Notes: generated by a model not told the origin, from the sequence alone. Positions 26,250-34,856 are shown, counted from the stretch's first letter. The stretch is 64,000 nt of DNA from Clostridium sp. KNHs205 (GCF_000702945.1 NZ_JNLE01000003.1:3085501-3149500); one strand, 5' to 3'. Program-made: numbers and translations.

Positions 26250-26935
26250 TGGGAAATAATGCTTTAGAATTAAATAATATTAAGAAGAGTTATCATGACG
26301 GTGAAGAAGAAAATATCGTATTAAATAATGTTTCCCTTTCCATAGAATATGGTGAATTTGCTGCTATCGTCGGACCCTCAGGTTCAGGTAAGAGTACCTT
26401 GTTATCTATAGCGGGAGCCTTGTTAAGTCCAACCTCAGGAGAGGTAAGAATCGGTAAGACTTTATTATCTGACAGGAATAAAAAGCATTGGGATAAGGTA
26501 AGAAGAGAACAGATCGGTTTTGTATTTCAATCCCATCAGTTACTTCCTTACTTAAAAGTAATGGACCAGTTAAAATTAATTACCTGGCTTTCCTCCCGTA
26601 AGGACAAAAAAGAGCAGGAGGAACATGCTGCAAAGCTATTGGAGGACTTTGGTCTTAATAACAGAGCATCCTATTATCCTGACAAGCTTTCAGGAGGTGA
26701 AAAACAAAGAGTTGCCATTGCAAGGGCTCTTATGAATCACCCGGACGTACTGCTGGCTGACGAACCAACCGCCAGTCTTGATAAAGACAGGGGCAGGCAG
26801 GTAGTGGAAATGATCAGGAAAGAAACAAAAAAATATAAAAAGGCTGCTCTTATGGTGACCCATGATGAAAGGATTCTCGATCTTGTGGATTCGGTATATC
26901 GGATTGAGAACGGCATTATTACAAAAGAGAAGTAA
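26249..26935 (+). CDS. ABC transporter ATP-binding protein, HrtA/LolD-like
   Basis: ATPase partner of the HrtB-like permease (228 aa, normal length). Walker A is GPSGSGKST, the Q-loop is VFQSHQLLPYLKV (nearly the HrtA form), the signature is LSGGEKQR, Walker B is VLLADEPTASLD, and the switch His is in MVTHDERIL. Its ATG overlaps the permease stop by one base, so the two are coupled. A large palindrome starts 13 nt after its stop. Confidence 0.93.
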   Translation: MGNNALELNNIKKSYHDGEEENIVLNNVSLSIEYGEFAAIVGPSGSGKSTLLSIAGALLSPTSGEVRIGKTLLSDRNKKHWDKVRREQIGFVFQSHQLLPYLKVMDQLKLITWLSSRKDKKEQEEHAAKLLEDFGLNNRASYYPDKLSGGEKQRVAIARALMNHPDVLLADEPTASLDKDRGRQVVEMIRKETKKYKKAALMVTHDERILDLVDSVYRIENGIITKEK

Positions 26936-26947
26936 CAAACACAAAAG

Positions 26948-27209
26948 GGACTGTTGCATATTAGTTGCGTATTAGCAATGTTGCGGTAAGAACCTCTTGG
27001 CTTTCCAACACATATCGGTTGAAAGACACCTACCGATTTTGTAGGCTAAAATCGTACAAAAATTGTTCGTCTTTAGCCACTAAATCGGCAACATGTAAAT
27101 TGGAAACATGTCTTTCACCCAGTGTCTTACAGGAAAGCCAAGAGACTTCTTACCACATAGATTCAATTTGCAGAAGCCTCTTTAGCAAATGGCAATTAAC
27201 TAACAGTCC
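26948..27209. repeat. Second-type large palindromic element
   Basis: The outer ends are GGACTGTT (26948-26955) and AACAGTCC (27202-27209). Inside are GGTAAGAACCTCTTGGCTTTCC (26985-27006 paired with 27132-27154, one mismatch and a bulge), GAAAGACA with TGTCTTTC-like arms (27021 / 27110), and an 18-nt arm CCGATTTTGTAGGCTAAA (27033-27050) paired with TTTAGCCACTAAATCGG (27072-27088). No sequence is shared with the GGGGACGG palindromes and only one copy is in the window. The right end covers the last three codons and stop of ymaF. Probably a MITE-like insertion. Confidence 0.75.
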
Positions 27210-27550
27210 TCACCTATAGGATTCTCAATTAAGGTAGCCACTCTGAATTTATGCCTGTGGCCATCATTTACAGTTGTTACGGATTCAAGGAAATGAACAT
27301 GTCTTCCTCCGCCAACGCATATAGCGCCTGAGGTTCTTCCGCAGAATTCGTGAAAATGATCTTCATAAAAATCTGTTCTGAATGCAACCTCATGATAATG
27401 ATCGCCAGCACCATAAGGAATTGCTTCGCCGGATACTGTTGCAAATCTGTGATTGTGTGGTTCTTCGCGGGGTTCTGCTATTTCAACACTTCCCTGGATT
27501 TCATGAACATGTCGCTGTCTTCTGTAATCATCATCATTATTATAACTCAC
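27200..27550 (-). CDS. ymaF: YmaF-family protein
   Basis: His-rich protein of 116 residues whose repeated HxHxF/Y-type motifs (RHVHEIQG, PHNHRFATVSGEA, GDHYHEV, EDHFHEFCG, GRHVHFLES, DGHRHKF) are typical of the YmaF family. The histidine pairs suggest metal binding, but the function is unknown. It starts with GTG at 27550, with AGGGGGT 8 nt upstream on the minus strand. It converges with the HrtA gene. Its final residues and stop fall within the right end of the palindrome at 26948-27209, so the C-terminus may have been changed by that insertion. Confidence 0.85.
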   Translation of the reverse strand: MSYNNDDDYRRQRHVHEIQGSVEIAEPREEPHNHRFATVSGEAIPYGAGDHYHEVAFRTDFYEDHFHEFCGRTSGAICVGGGRHVHFLESVTTVNDGHRHKFRVATLIENPIGEDC

Positions 27551-27692
27551 GAGTATTACCCCCTGAATAAGATTTAGAATTTCTCAATTCTTATATATAA
27601 ATATGACTAAGTGCTTGTCTGTGTTACAAAATCAGACATATAAAGACATATGAAATTATTCTTCATGAGCCCTTATTACCGTACTGATAAAT

Positions 27693-27767
27693 TTACATTA
27701 ATGTAAGGTTAGCTTGACAATCAGCAACAGAAATGATAAGGTTAATGATGTAAGGTTAGCATTACAT
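27693..27767 (+). promoter_or_regulatory. Palindromic operator-like sites upstream of the XRE/deformylase operon
   Basis: Two sites are built from the same half-site: the perfect palindrome TTACATTAATGTAA (27693-27706) and ATGTAA-N8-TTACAT (27748-27767). The block ATGTAAGGTTAGC occurs at both 27701-27713 and 27748-27760. TTGACA at 27714-27719 sits between them, a plausible -35. The sites may bind the XRE protein encoded downstream or a metal-dependent repressor (GTAAGGTTAGC resembles DtxR-type half-sites). Confidence 0.5.
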
Positions 27768-27830
27768 TGAGCTGAATTCGTAATTATTAATATTTTCTAT
27801 CCCAATAATGCATAAGTAGAAGGAACATTT

Positions 27831-28085
27831 ATGAAGAACAGAATAAAACAGTTAAGAGAAATCTTTGGAATGACACAGGAGCAGCTTGGCGAATTGGTAG
27901 GTACTTCAAGGCAGGCAATAAATGCAATAGAAACAGAAAAAAACGAACCTTCTATCTGGCTTGCCTATGATATTGCAAAAGTTTTTCATGAGCCAATTGA
28001 AAATGTATTTTTATTTGAAGAAAGTGAGCGAAAATCAAGAGCAGATATAAGCAGGGGGCATGCATATGGCGCTAAGGGAAATTAG
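27831..28085 (+). CDS. XRE-family HTH regulator
   Basis: An 84-residue single-domain DNA-binding protein. The helix-turn-helix is GMTQEQLGELVGTSRQAINA with the usual IETEKNEPSIWLA ending and the PIENVF(L)F tail of the compact YgzD/Cro-like group. GAAGGAAC lies before the ATG. The last 20 bases overlap the peptide deformylase start, so both are coexpressed. Its target may be the palindromes at 27693-27767. Confidence 0.9.
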   Translation: MKNRIKQLREIFGMTQEQLGELVGTSRQAINAIETEKNEPSIWLAYDIAKVFHEPIENVFLFEESERKSRADISRGHAYGAKGN

Positions 28086-28521
28086 AATGTTTGAGGATGG
28101 CATTCTGCGTAAAGTCAGTAAGCCAGTGATAGAAGTAAATGACCATATCAGAGAGATTCTTTATGATATGGCAGAAACCATGTATCATACTCCTAACGGA
28201 GGCGGATTGGCAGCCTGTCAGATCGGTATTTTGCGAAGGCTGGTGGTTGCAGATATGGGAGAAGGGCTATTAAAACTGGTTAATCCGGTAATTACTGAGA
28301 AAAAGGGGGAGCAGCTTGTGATTGAAGGCTGCTTAAGCTTTCCGGGGATATGGGGTAAGCTCAAAAGACCGGAGACAGTAATAGTACACGCTTTGAATGA
28401 GTATGGGGAAGAAATAGAAATTAAAGCCAGGGGTGAACTGGCTAAATGTCTGTGCCATGAGCTGGATCATCTGGACGGTGTTGTTTTTCAGGATAAGGTA
28501 ATAGAATATGTCACATTATAA
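28066..28521 (+). CDS. def: Peptide deformylase
   Basis: Removes the formyl group from the N-terminal methionine of new proteins using a bound metal (usually Fe2+). All three motifs are intact: GGGLAACQIG (motif 1), EGCLSFPG (motif 2, metal Cys) and CHELDHLDG (motif 3, HExxH). The ATG at 28066 is 7 nt after AGGGGGC; the ATG at 28060 is too close to it. 151 residues. Probably a second, regulated deformylase because it is coupled to an XRE gene rather than to fmt/priA. Confidence 0.93.
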   Translation: MALREIRMFEDGILRKVSKPVIEVNDHIREILYDMAETMYHTPNGGGLAACQIGILRRLVVADMGEGLLKLVNPVITEKKGEQLVIEGCLSFPGIWGKLKRPETVIVHALNEYGEEIEIKARGELAKCLCHELDHLDGVVFQDKVIEYVTL

Positions 28522-28540
28522 GATATGAAGCAAAGGTAGA

Positions 28541-28579
28541 AGAAGGAATATGTCCGACAGGAGTATCCTTCTTTTTTTC
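28541..28579 (+). terminator. Rho-independent terminator after the deformylase gene
   Basis: AGAAGGAATA (28541-28550) pairs with TATCCTTCT (28564-28572), then a run of seven T. Confidence 0.8.
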
Positions 28580-28686
28580 TTTTATACACTGGACAATTAT
28601 AAACAAATATTCGCACTCCTGACAATACCGATTCCGACAGCCTTGCAATATAATGGTAGGTAATAAAATCAGGAGGTATGGTTTTT

Positions 28687-31167
28687 ATGAGGTATGGCTA
28701 TTTTGATAATGCTAAAAGGGAGTATGTAATAGAGCGTGTGGATTTGCCCACATCCTGGACAAATTACCTGGGGGTAAAGGATTTGTGCGCGGTGGTAAAT
28801 CACACAGCAGGCGGATATATGTTCTACAAGACACCGGAATATCACAGAATTACACGCTTTCGTGCCAACAGTATACCAATGGACAGACCGGGACATTATG
28901 TATATGTCAGAGATGATAAAACCGGAGATTATTTCAGCATCTCCTGGCAGCCGGTGGGTAAATCCTTAGAGGAAGCTACTTACATCTGCCGCCATGGTTT
29001 GTCCTACACGAAATACCAGTGTGAGTACAAGGGTATCAAAGCAGAGCAAAAGCTGTTCATCCCTTTGGAAGACAGTGTTGAACTGTGGGATGTAACCATA
29101 GAAAATACCGGAACAGAAGCACGGGAATTAAGTGTATTTTCCTATTTGGAATTCTCCTACCACCACATTGATATGGACAATCGGAACTACCAGATGAGTA
29201 ATTATGCCGCTGGTTCCTCTTATGAGGACGGAATCATAGAACATGACCTGTTCTATGAAGAATATGGGTATCAGTATTTTACAGGAAACTTTGAACCTGA
29301 CGGATTTGACTGTTTAAGAGATAAATTCATCGGGCTATACCGTACAGAAACAAATCCGCTGGCAGTAGAAAATGGCAGATGCCAGGGAAGCTTTGAAAAG
29401 GGCGGAAATCATTGCGGTTCCTTACATAAAAAGGTTAGCTTACAACCCGGAGAATCCAAAAGACTGATATTTATGTTAGGAGAAGGTGACAGGGAAGCCG
29501 GAAGGAGTATGAGAAAGAAATACTCGGACCTGGCAGAGGTTGATAAGGCTTTTGATGAACTTGCTGCCTTCTGGGAGAAAAAACGGGAGAAACTCCAAAT
29601 TGAAACACCCAATGAGGGGATGAATACACTGATTAATATCTGGAACCTGTATCAGGCGGAAATTAACGTAATGTTCTCAAGATTTGCCTCCTTTATAGAA
29701 GTAGGAGGAAGAACCGGCTTAGGTTACAGAGATACAGCCCAGGATGCTATGACCGTTCCTCATTCAAATCCTGCTAAATGCCGGCAAAGGCTGGTGGAAC
29801 TTTTAAGAGGTCTGGTATCCACAGGCTACGGGCTGCATCTGTTCCAACCGGAGTGGTTTGACCCGAATACGGCTGCTAAGCCTTTTAAATCACCCACAGT
29901 AGTACCGACACCGGATAAGAACAGTATCGTACATGGTATAAAAGATGCCTGCTCCGATGATGCCCTCTGGCTTGTTAGTTCTATCGTTGAATATGTCAAA
30001 GAAACAGGTGAATATACCTTCTTTTCAGAAGAATTAAGCTATGCAGACGGTGGCAGCGGAACCGTTTATGAGCATATGACCCGAATACTTGATTTCTCTC
30101 ATGAGCAGATAGGGGCTTCCGGAATTTGCAAGGGATTAAGAGCAGACTGGAACGATTGCCTGAATTTAGGCGGCGGAGAAAGTGCAATGGTATCATTTCT
30201 GCATTACTGGGCTTTGGGTAATTTTCTGGAAGCGGCAGCTTATCTTGGGAATACGAAAGATGTTCAGAAATATTCGGAGATGAGAGAGCAGGTCAAAAAA
30301 GCCTGTGATGAAGTATTGTGGGATAAAGAATGGTATATCAGAGGAATAACGAGCAAAGGCAGAAAGATTGGTACCTCAGAGGACAAAGAAGGAAAAATCC
30401 ATCTGGAATCCAATGCCTGGGCAGTATTATCCGGAGCAGCCGATGGGGAAAAGGGAAGAAGAGCCATGGATTCCGTGGATAAATACCTGTATACACCTTA
30501 TGGCATAATGCTTAATGGTCCCTCCTATACTGTACCCGATGAGGATATCGGCTTTATCACCAGAGTGTACCCGGGAGTAAAAGAGAACGGTGCGATCTTT
30601 TCTCATCCCAATCCCTGGGCCTGGGCAGCTGAGTGCCGTCTTGGAAGAGGTGACAGGGCAATGAAATTCTATGATGCCTTATCTCCCTATAATCAGAATG
30701 ATATGATAGAAGTCAGAGAGGCAGAGCCTTATTCCTATTGTCAATTTATTATGGGCAAGGAACATACTGCCTTTGGAAGGGCAAGACATCCCTTTATGAC
30801 TGGTACCGGAGGTTGGGCATATTTTTCTGCCACCAGATATATGCTGGGAATCAGACCGGGCTTTCGTGGCTTAGTAGTCGATCCCTGTATTCCGGCAGAT
30901 TGGAAGGAATTTAAGCTGACCCGTGAATGGAGAGGAGCCGTTTATCATATTACGGTTAAGAACCCTGAAGGAGTTATGAAGGGAGTTAAGGAAATACAGA
31001 TTAATGATGTTACCATAAGGCGTCAGAAAGAAGAAATAGAGCATAATAAGCCTGAAAAAACACCATTACAGACTGCTGCTTACGCTGAGCAGCAAAGCAA
31101 TCAGGATATGGAAATACCCCTACAGGAAAAGGGCAGTATAAATTATGTCACGGTAGTGATGGGATAA
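28687..31167 (+). CDS. GH94 disaccharide phosphorylase, likely N,N'-diacetylchitobiose phosphorylase
   Basis: Cleaves a beta-linked disaccharide with phosphate to sugar 1-phosphate plus free sugar in the cytosol. The N-terminal super-sandwich domain (MRYGYFDNAKREYVIERVDL) precedes an alpha/alpha barrel with the catalytic acid in LRADWNDCLNLGGGES. Several stretches (RPGHYVYVRDDKTGDY, NWNDCLNLGGGES-type, SMVSFLHYWAL-type) are closer, as I recall them, to chitobiose phosphorylases than to cellobiose phosphorylases. A mutase gene follows, as expected for GlcNAc-1-P use. ATG 28687 is 10 nt after AGGAGG; ATG 28678 is too near. A TATAAT at 28649 may be the -10. The C-terminus has a ~30-residue polar insertion. 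Cellobiose remains a possible substrate. Confidence 0.85.
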   Translation: MRYGYFDNAKREYVIERVDLPTSWTNYLGVKDLCAVVNHTAGGYMFYKTPEYHRITRFRANSIPMDRPGHYVYVRDDKTGDYFSISWQPVGKSLEEATYICRHGLSYTKYQCEYKGIKAEQKLFIPLEDSVELWDVTIENTGTEARELSVFSYLEFSYHHIDMDNRNYQMSNYAAGSSYEDGIIEHDLFYEEYGYQYFTGNFEPDGFDCLRDKFIGLYRTETNPLAVENGRCQGSFEKGGNHCGSLHKKVSLQPGESKRLIFMLGEGDREAGRSMRKKYSDLAEVDKAFDELAAFWEKKREKLQIETPNEGMNTLINIWNLYQAEINVMFSRFASFIEVGGRTGLGYRDTAQDAMTVPHSNPAKCRQRLVELLRGLVSTGYGLHLFQPEWFDPNTAAKPFKSPTVVPTPDKNSIVHGIKDACSDDALWLVSSIVEYVKETGEYTFFSEELSYADGGSGTVYEHMTRILDFSHEQIGASGICKGLRADWNDCLNLGGGESAMVSFLHYWALGNFLEAAAYLGNTKDVQKYSEMREQVKKACDEVLWDKEWYIRGITSKGRKIGTSEDKEGKIHLESNAWAVLSGAADGEKGRRAMDSVDKYLYTPYGIMLNGPSYTVPDEDIGFITRVYPGVKENGAIFSHPNPWAWAAECRLGRGDRAMKFYDALSPYNQNDMIEVREAEPYSYCQFIMGKEHTAFGRARHPFMTGTGGWAYFSATRYMLGIRPGFRGLVVDPCIPADWKEFKLTREWRGAVYHITVKNPEGVMKGVKEIQINDVTIRRQKEEIEHNKPEKTPLQTAAYAEQQSNQDMEIPLQEKGSINYVTVVMG

Positions 31168-31208
31168 GAAATATATTGCCGCTGTAAGCGGTGGAATGTG
31201 AGGAGAAA

Positions 31209-32630
31209 ATGATAAAGTTTGGTACAGGGGGCTGGAGAGCTGTTATAGGGGAAGATTTTACAAAAGCTAATATACAGATTCTGGCCCATGCAATGGCAGA
31301 TAAAATGAAAGCAGAAGGAGTTGCCTCAGAGGGTATCGTATTAGGCTATGACAGGAGGTTTCTTTCAAAAGAAGCAATGAAATGGGCAGCAGAAGTCTTA
31401 ACGGCAGAAGGTATTAAAACCATTCTCATAAACAGATCCTCACCGACACCTTTGATTATGTATTATTGCATGAAGCATGAATATCATTATGGAATGATGG
31501 TCACAGCCAGTCACAATCCGGCTATCTATAACGGCATCAAGGTCTTTACCTATGGGGGCAGGGATGCAGATGAGGTGCAGACGGCCGATATTGAAAAATA
31601 CATAAAGAGTATCGAAGGTGCTGCAGGAAATAGTCTTAAAGCCTTGGAATATGACAATGCTTTATCACAGGGAATGGCAGTGGAAATTAATCCTTTAAAT
31701 GAATATCTGGATAATATCATTAATACGGTGAATATGGCAGCTATCAGAGAGAGAGGCTTACGAGTGGTGCTGGATCCTATGTACGGGGTAAGTGAGACCT
31801 CTTTAAAGACCATATTGCTTACAGCAAGATGTGATGTAAGTACCATACATGAGAGGCATGATACCCTCTTTGGAGGAAAGCTGCCGTCTCCTACCGCCAT
31901 GACTTTAAGGAGCCTTCAAAATACAGTACTGGATAAGGGGGCGGATATCGGAATTGCAACAGATGGGGATGCAGACAGAATCGGTGTAATAGATGATACG
32001 GGGAAATTCCTCCATCCAAATGATATTCTGGTATTGCTGTATTATTACCTTGTCAGGTATAAAGGCTGGAAAGGACCGGCAGTCAGAAACCTTGCGACTA
32101 CTCATATGCTGGACCGTGTTGCTGAGAGTTTTGGAGAACAGTGTTATGAAGTACCTGTAGGGTTTAAATATATCTCAGCCAAAATGAATGAAGCCAGTGC
32201 TATCATTGGAGGTGAATCCTCCGGGGGGCTTACTGTAGCCGGTCATATAAACGGAAAAGACGGAATCTATGCGGCAGCTTTACTGGTTGAAATGATCTGT
32301 GTAACGGGAAAGAAGCTCTCAGAAATTGCAAAAGAAATTGAGGATGAATACGGGATTTACTATCTGGAAGAGAAGGATTATAAATTCAGTCAGGAGAGAA
32401 AAGAAGAAATTTATCAAACCCTTATGGTGGAGAGAAGTTTACCTCCTATGCCCTTTGACATAGAAAAGGTATCTTACCTGGATGGTTGTAAGGTGTACTT
32501 TACTAACGGTGGGTGGATTATCATTCGATTCTCCGGCACGGAACCCTTGCTGCGTATATTCTGTGAAATGCCAAAGACAGGGCAGGCAAGGTTAGTCTGT
32601 GAAGTAATAGAAGAATATCTGAGTCTCTAA
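31209..32630 (+). CDS. Phosphohexomutase (phosphoglucomutase/phosphomannomutase family)
   Basis: Interconverts hexose 1- and 6-phosphates. The phosphoserine loop is TASHNPAIYNG, the metal-binding loop is DGDADRIGV, the sugar-binding loop is GGESSGG, and the phosphate-binding loop is RFSGTEPLLRI. The 473 residues are normal. The ATG at 31209 has GAGGAG upstream; an in-frame GTG at 31191 lacks one. It lies 41 nt after the GH94 gene, so it most likely channels the phosphorylase product (GlcNAc-1-P or Glc-1-P) into the 6-phosphate pool. Sugar specificity cannot be read directly. Confidence 0.92.
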   Translation: MIKFGTGGWRAVIGEDFTKANIQILAHAMADKMKAEGVASEGIVLGYDRRFLSKEAMKWAAEVLTAEGIKTILINRSSPTPLIMYYCMKHEYHYGMMVTASHNPAIYNGIKVFTYGGRDADEVQTADIEKYIKSIEGAAGNSLKALEYDNALSQGMAVEINPLNEYLDNIINTVNMAAIRERGLRVVLDPMYGVSETSLKTILLTARCDVSTIHERHDTLFGGKLPSPTAMTLRSLQNTVLDKGADIGIATDGDADRIGVIDDTGKFLHPNDILVLLYYYLVRYKGWKGPAVRNLATTHMLDRVAESFGEQCYEVPVGFKYISAKMNEASAIIGGESSGGLTVAGHINGKDGIYAAALLVEMICVTGKKLSEIAKEIEDEYGIYYLEEKDYKFSQERKEEIYQTLMVERSLPPMPFDIEKVSYLDGCKVYFTNGGWIIIRFSGTEPLLRIFCEMPKTGQARLVCEVIEEYLSL

Positions 32631-32935
32631 CAGATGCAATAAGGCTGAATTACATCTGTCAGTTCAAGGATAAAATGCTGTGGCATATACACTGATACTG
32701 CCTTGTTTAATTTCACTGAATTAATCTCCTCTTTATTTCGCTGATACTGCATTAGCGTTGGTAAGGTGTAGCATACCTGCTACTGGAAATGCTGCATCTT
32801 ATTCCGCTGCTTTGCCTCAGCACATAAATCAGGCATAATTTAGCCAAATATATACATGGCAGTACGGGAGTATATCGTTTGAAATGCTCTGGAATAGTCA
32901 AAATGCTTTGGAATAATCATAAAAATGATACAGTA
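32631..32935. other. Intergenic region between convergent genes, no clear feature
   Basis: I see no reading frame with a ribosome binding site and no convincing terminator in these 305 bases between the mutase gene and the convergent DMT transporter gene. Confidence 0.5.
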
Positions 32936-33388
32936 TTATTTAACTTCTTTCGCCGGTTTTCTGTCTAACAGCAGATTATAGGTGAACCCGCATACTACGA
33001 AAAGACTACCGATAAGTTTATACACAGAAAATTCCTTTGCTACCAGCCAGTCAATCAGAATACCCAAAGCAAGCTGTCCTAAGAACACTAACAGGGTAAG
33101 ATAGAAGGCGGGAACCCTGGGAGTAGTGTAATTGGAAACCATTATTATGACAACCCCCAATATACCCCCCAGATATGCCCAGATAGGAATATGAATGGTG
33201 GGAGCAGATATGGAGATTCCTTTCTCCAGGAACAAAAAGATAAGAATGGAGAAAAAGATACCCACAACATAATTAATAACAGTTGCCTGTACTGTACCGA
33301 TTTGTTCTGCCAGCTTGGCGTTCAGGATTCTGCCAAGAACAACGGAAACACCTGCCAGTACAGAAATTACTAAATAGATGATAAACAT
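32936..33388 (-). CDS. Small DMT-type transporter subunit (YdcZ/DUF606 family), second of a pair
   Basis: A 150-residue, five-helix membrane protein of the DUF606/YdcZ group (half-size drug/metabolite transporter). Helices include MFIIYLVISVLAGVSVVLG, VINYVVGIFFSILIFLFL, AYLGGILGVVIIMVSNY, FYLTLLVFLGQLALGILI and LIGSLFVVCGFTYN. The ATG at 33388 has AGGAGG upstream; an in-frame ATG at 33448 does not. It is 16 nt downstream of a paralogous gene. Such pairs probably form heterodimers. Substrate unknown. Confidence 0.88.
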   Translation of the reverse strand: MFIIYLVISVLAGVSVVLGRILNAKLAEQIGTVQATVINYVVGIFFSILIFLFLEKGISISAPTIHIPIWAYLGGILGVVIIMVSNYTTPRVPAFYLTLLVFLGQLALGILIDWLVAKEFSVYKLIGSLFVVCGFTYNLLLDRKPAKEVK

Positions 33389-33404
33389 AATTTTTTCCTC
33401 CTGT

Positions 33405-33827
33405 TTACTGTAATGCCATAATAAAAATACCGATTCCGATAATCCCAAGGCCGATGAGTTTCTTGGGATTTACTTTTACAACCTTCATACCCAGAAAACC
33501 GAAATGATCCGTCAAAAGGGAGAAGATAGTCTGCCCCAGTAACCCTAAGGCAAGGGGAAGAGATACACCAAGCTTCATATAGCTTATATTAGTAAGCATT
33601 ACGGTTCCAATACCTACAAGACCTGCACTGTATAGATACAAAGGAAGACCTTTCTTAAGCTTCATTTTGGAACGGGTCAGAATGGAAACCAGTATAATAG
33701 CAATTAGTCCTACCAGATGGATAAGAATAGTAGACAGGGTATTGCCATACCCTTCTGATAAACTGCCATTAAAGAATATCATGATGGAAGTCAGGGCCCC
33801 CACAATAAGTGAAATAATATAATTCAT
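33405..33827 (-). CDS. Small DMT-type transporter subunit (YdcZ/DUF606 family), first of a pair
   Basis: A 140-residue, five-helix paralogue of the next gene (MNYIISLIVGALTSIMIFFN onward; STILIHLVGLIAIILVSIL; ALGLLGQTIFSLLTDHFGFLG). The ATG at 33827 has AAGGAGG upstream, while an in-frame ATG at 33854 does not. It is the first gene of a two-gene operon divergent from a Crp/Fnr-type YeiL-like regulator, which probably controls it. This regulator plus DUF606 pair arrangement recurs in Firmicutes. Confidence 0.88.
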   Translation of the reverse strand: MNYIISLIVGALTSIMIFFNGSLSEGYGNTLSTILIHLVGLIAIILVSILTRSKMKLKKGLPLYLYSAGLVGIGTVMLTNISYMKLGVSLPLALGLLGQTIFSLLTDHFGFLGMKVVKVNPKKLIGLGIIGIGIFIMALQ

Positions 33828-33936
33828 ATATCCTCCTTGTAACATCTTACTCATAACTCACTCGTCATGCATGATGATTTTTTGAGTACTTTATTTCGCT
33901 TCCTGATAAATGTACCATATATTAATTGCAATATAC

Positions 33937-33952
33937 TATGACATATGTCATA
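33937..33952. promoter_or_regulatory. Perfect 16-bp palindrome between the DMT operon and the YeiL-like gene
   Basis: TATGACATATGTCATA is fully symmetrical and sits about midway between the two divergent starts (33827 and 34068). Crp/Fnr regulators bind symmetrical sites of this length, so it is a good candidate operator for the adjacent regulator. Confidence 0.6.
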
Positions 33953-34067
33953 ATAATTTAATTATATAAAATTAATCAAAAATTGCAATAATATCCATAT
34001 TCAGTTAGTATTAATTTAGATATTGAGTATAAAGTGATTATACCGACGCCTTCGAAAAGGAGTAAAA

Positions 34068-34856
34068 ATGGTAAGGATAAATGATGAAGAACGCCTGAAA
34101 GAATATATCAGGCAGTATGATATAAAGAGTATATTTACAGCAGATATGACAATGCACATGGAACTGCTATTCTTTAAGAAAAACGAATATATGGCAAAAG
34201 AGGGGGAGGAGATATCCTATCTGTTATTCCTGACAGAAGGGAAAGCGAAGGTATTTACTTCACTAAGTAACGGGAAATCTCTGCTCCTTTGTTTTTATCA
34301 GGGATTTAAGGTACTGGGAGATCTGGAAGCGGTGGATTCTGTCAAAGCTGTGACCAATGTTCAGGCGATTGCAGATACATACTGTGTGGGAATACCCTAT
34401 CGTGCCGTCAGAAGGTATCTGTTAGAGGACGCAAAATTCCTGCGATATATCTGTACTTCTCTGGGAGGAAAGCTTAACCGCTGTTCAAAGAACAGTTCCA
34501 TTAATCTGCTATATCCTCTTGAGAATCGTCTGGCAAGTTATATCTATACAACGGGAGAAAGAGTACAGAAATCAGAAACCAGGAAAAAGGATAGAAGCGA
34601 AAACACAAATCACCGAAAGAGTGGCAATTCTATAGAATATAACAGCAGTAGCAAGGGGAATGCCGAAAGCAAAGAAGTCCTCTGCTTTCACGAAAATCTC
34701 ACAGAAATTGCAGAGCTGCTGGGAACCAGCTACAGACATTTGTTGCGTACACTTTCAGAATTATGCGATAAAGGCATTCTGAAAAAGGAAGGCAGCTCCT
34801 ATATTGTCACTGACGAAAGGACCTTAATGGAGCTGTCTGCCGATTTATACAAGTAA
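34068..34856 (+). CDS. Crp/Fnr-family regulator, YeiL-like
   Basis: The N-terminal cyclic-nucleotide-binding-like domain (about 30-130; EGEEISYLLFLTEGKAKVFT, YQGFKVLGDLEAV) is followed by a C-terminal winged helix (LTEIAELLGTSYRHLLRTLSELCDKGILKKEG). Between them is a polar insertion of about 35 residues, rich in Ser/Lys/Asn (KSETRKKDRSENTNHRKSG), that is not part of the usual fold. AAAAGGAG lies before the ATG. No Fnr-type N-terminal Cys cluster is seen, so the ligand is open. Divergent from the DMT pair. Its 3' end overlaps the convergent sirtuin gene by 12 nt. Confidence 0.87.
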   Translation: MVRINDEERLKEYIRQYDIKSIFTADMTMHMELLFFKKNEYMAKEGEEISYLLFLTEGKAKVFTSLSNGKSLLLCFYQGFKVLGDLEAVDSVKAVTNVQAIADTYCVGIPYRAVRRYLLEDAKFLRYICTSLGGKLNRCSKNSSINLLYPLENRLASYIYTTGERVQKSETRKKDRSENTNHRKSGNSIEYNSSSKGNAESKEVLCFHENLTEIAELLGTSYRHLLRTLSELCDKGILKKEGSSYIVTDERTLMELSADLYK

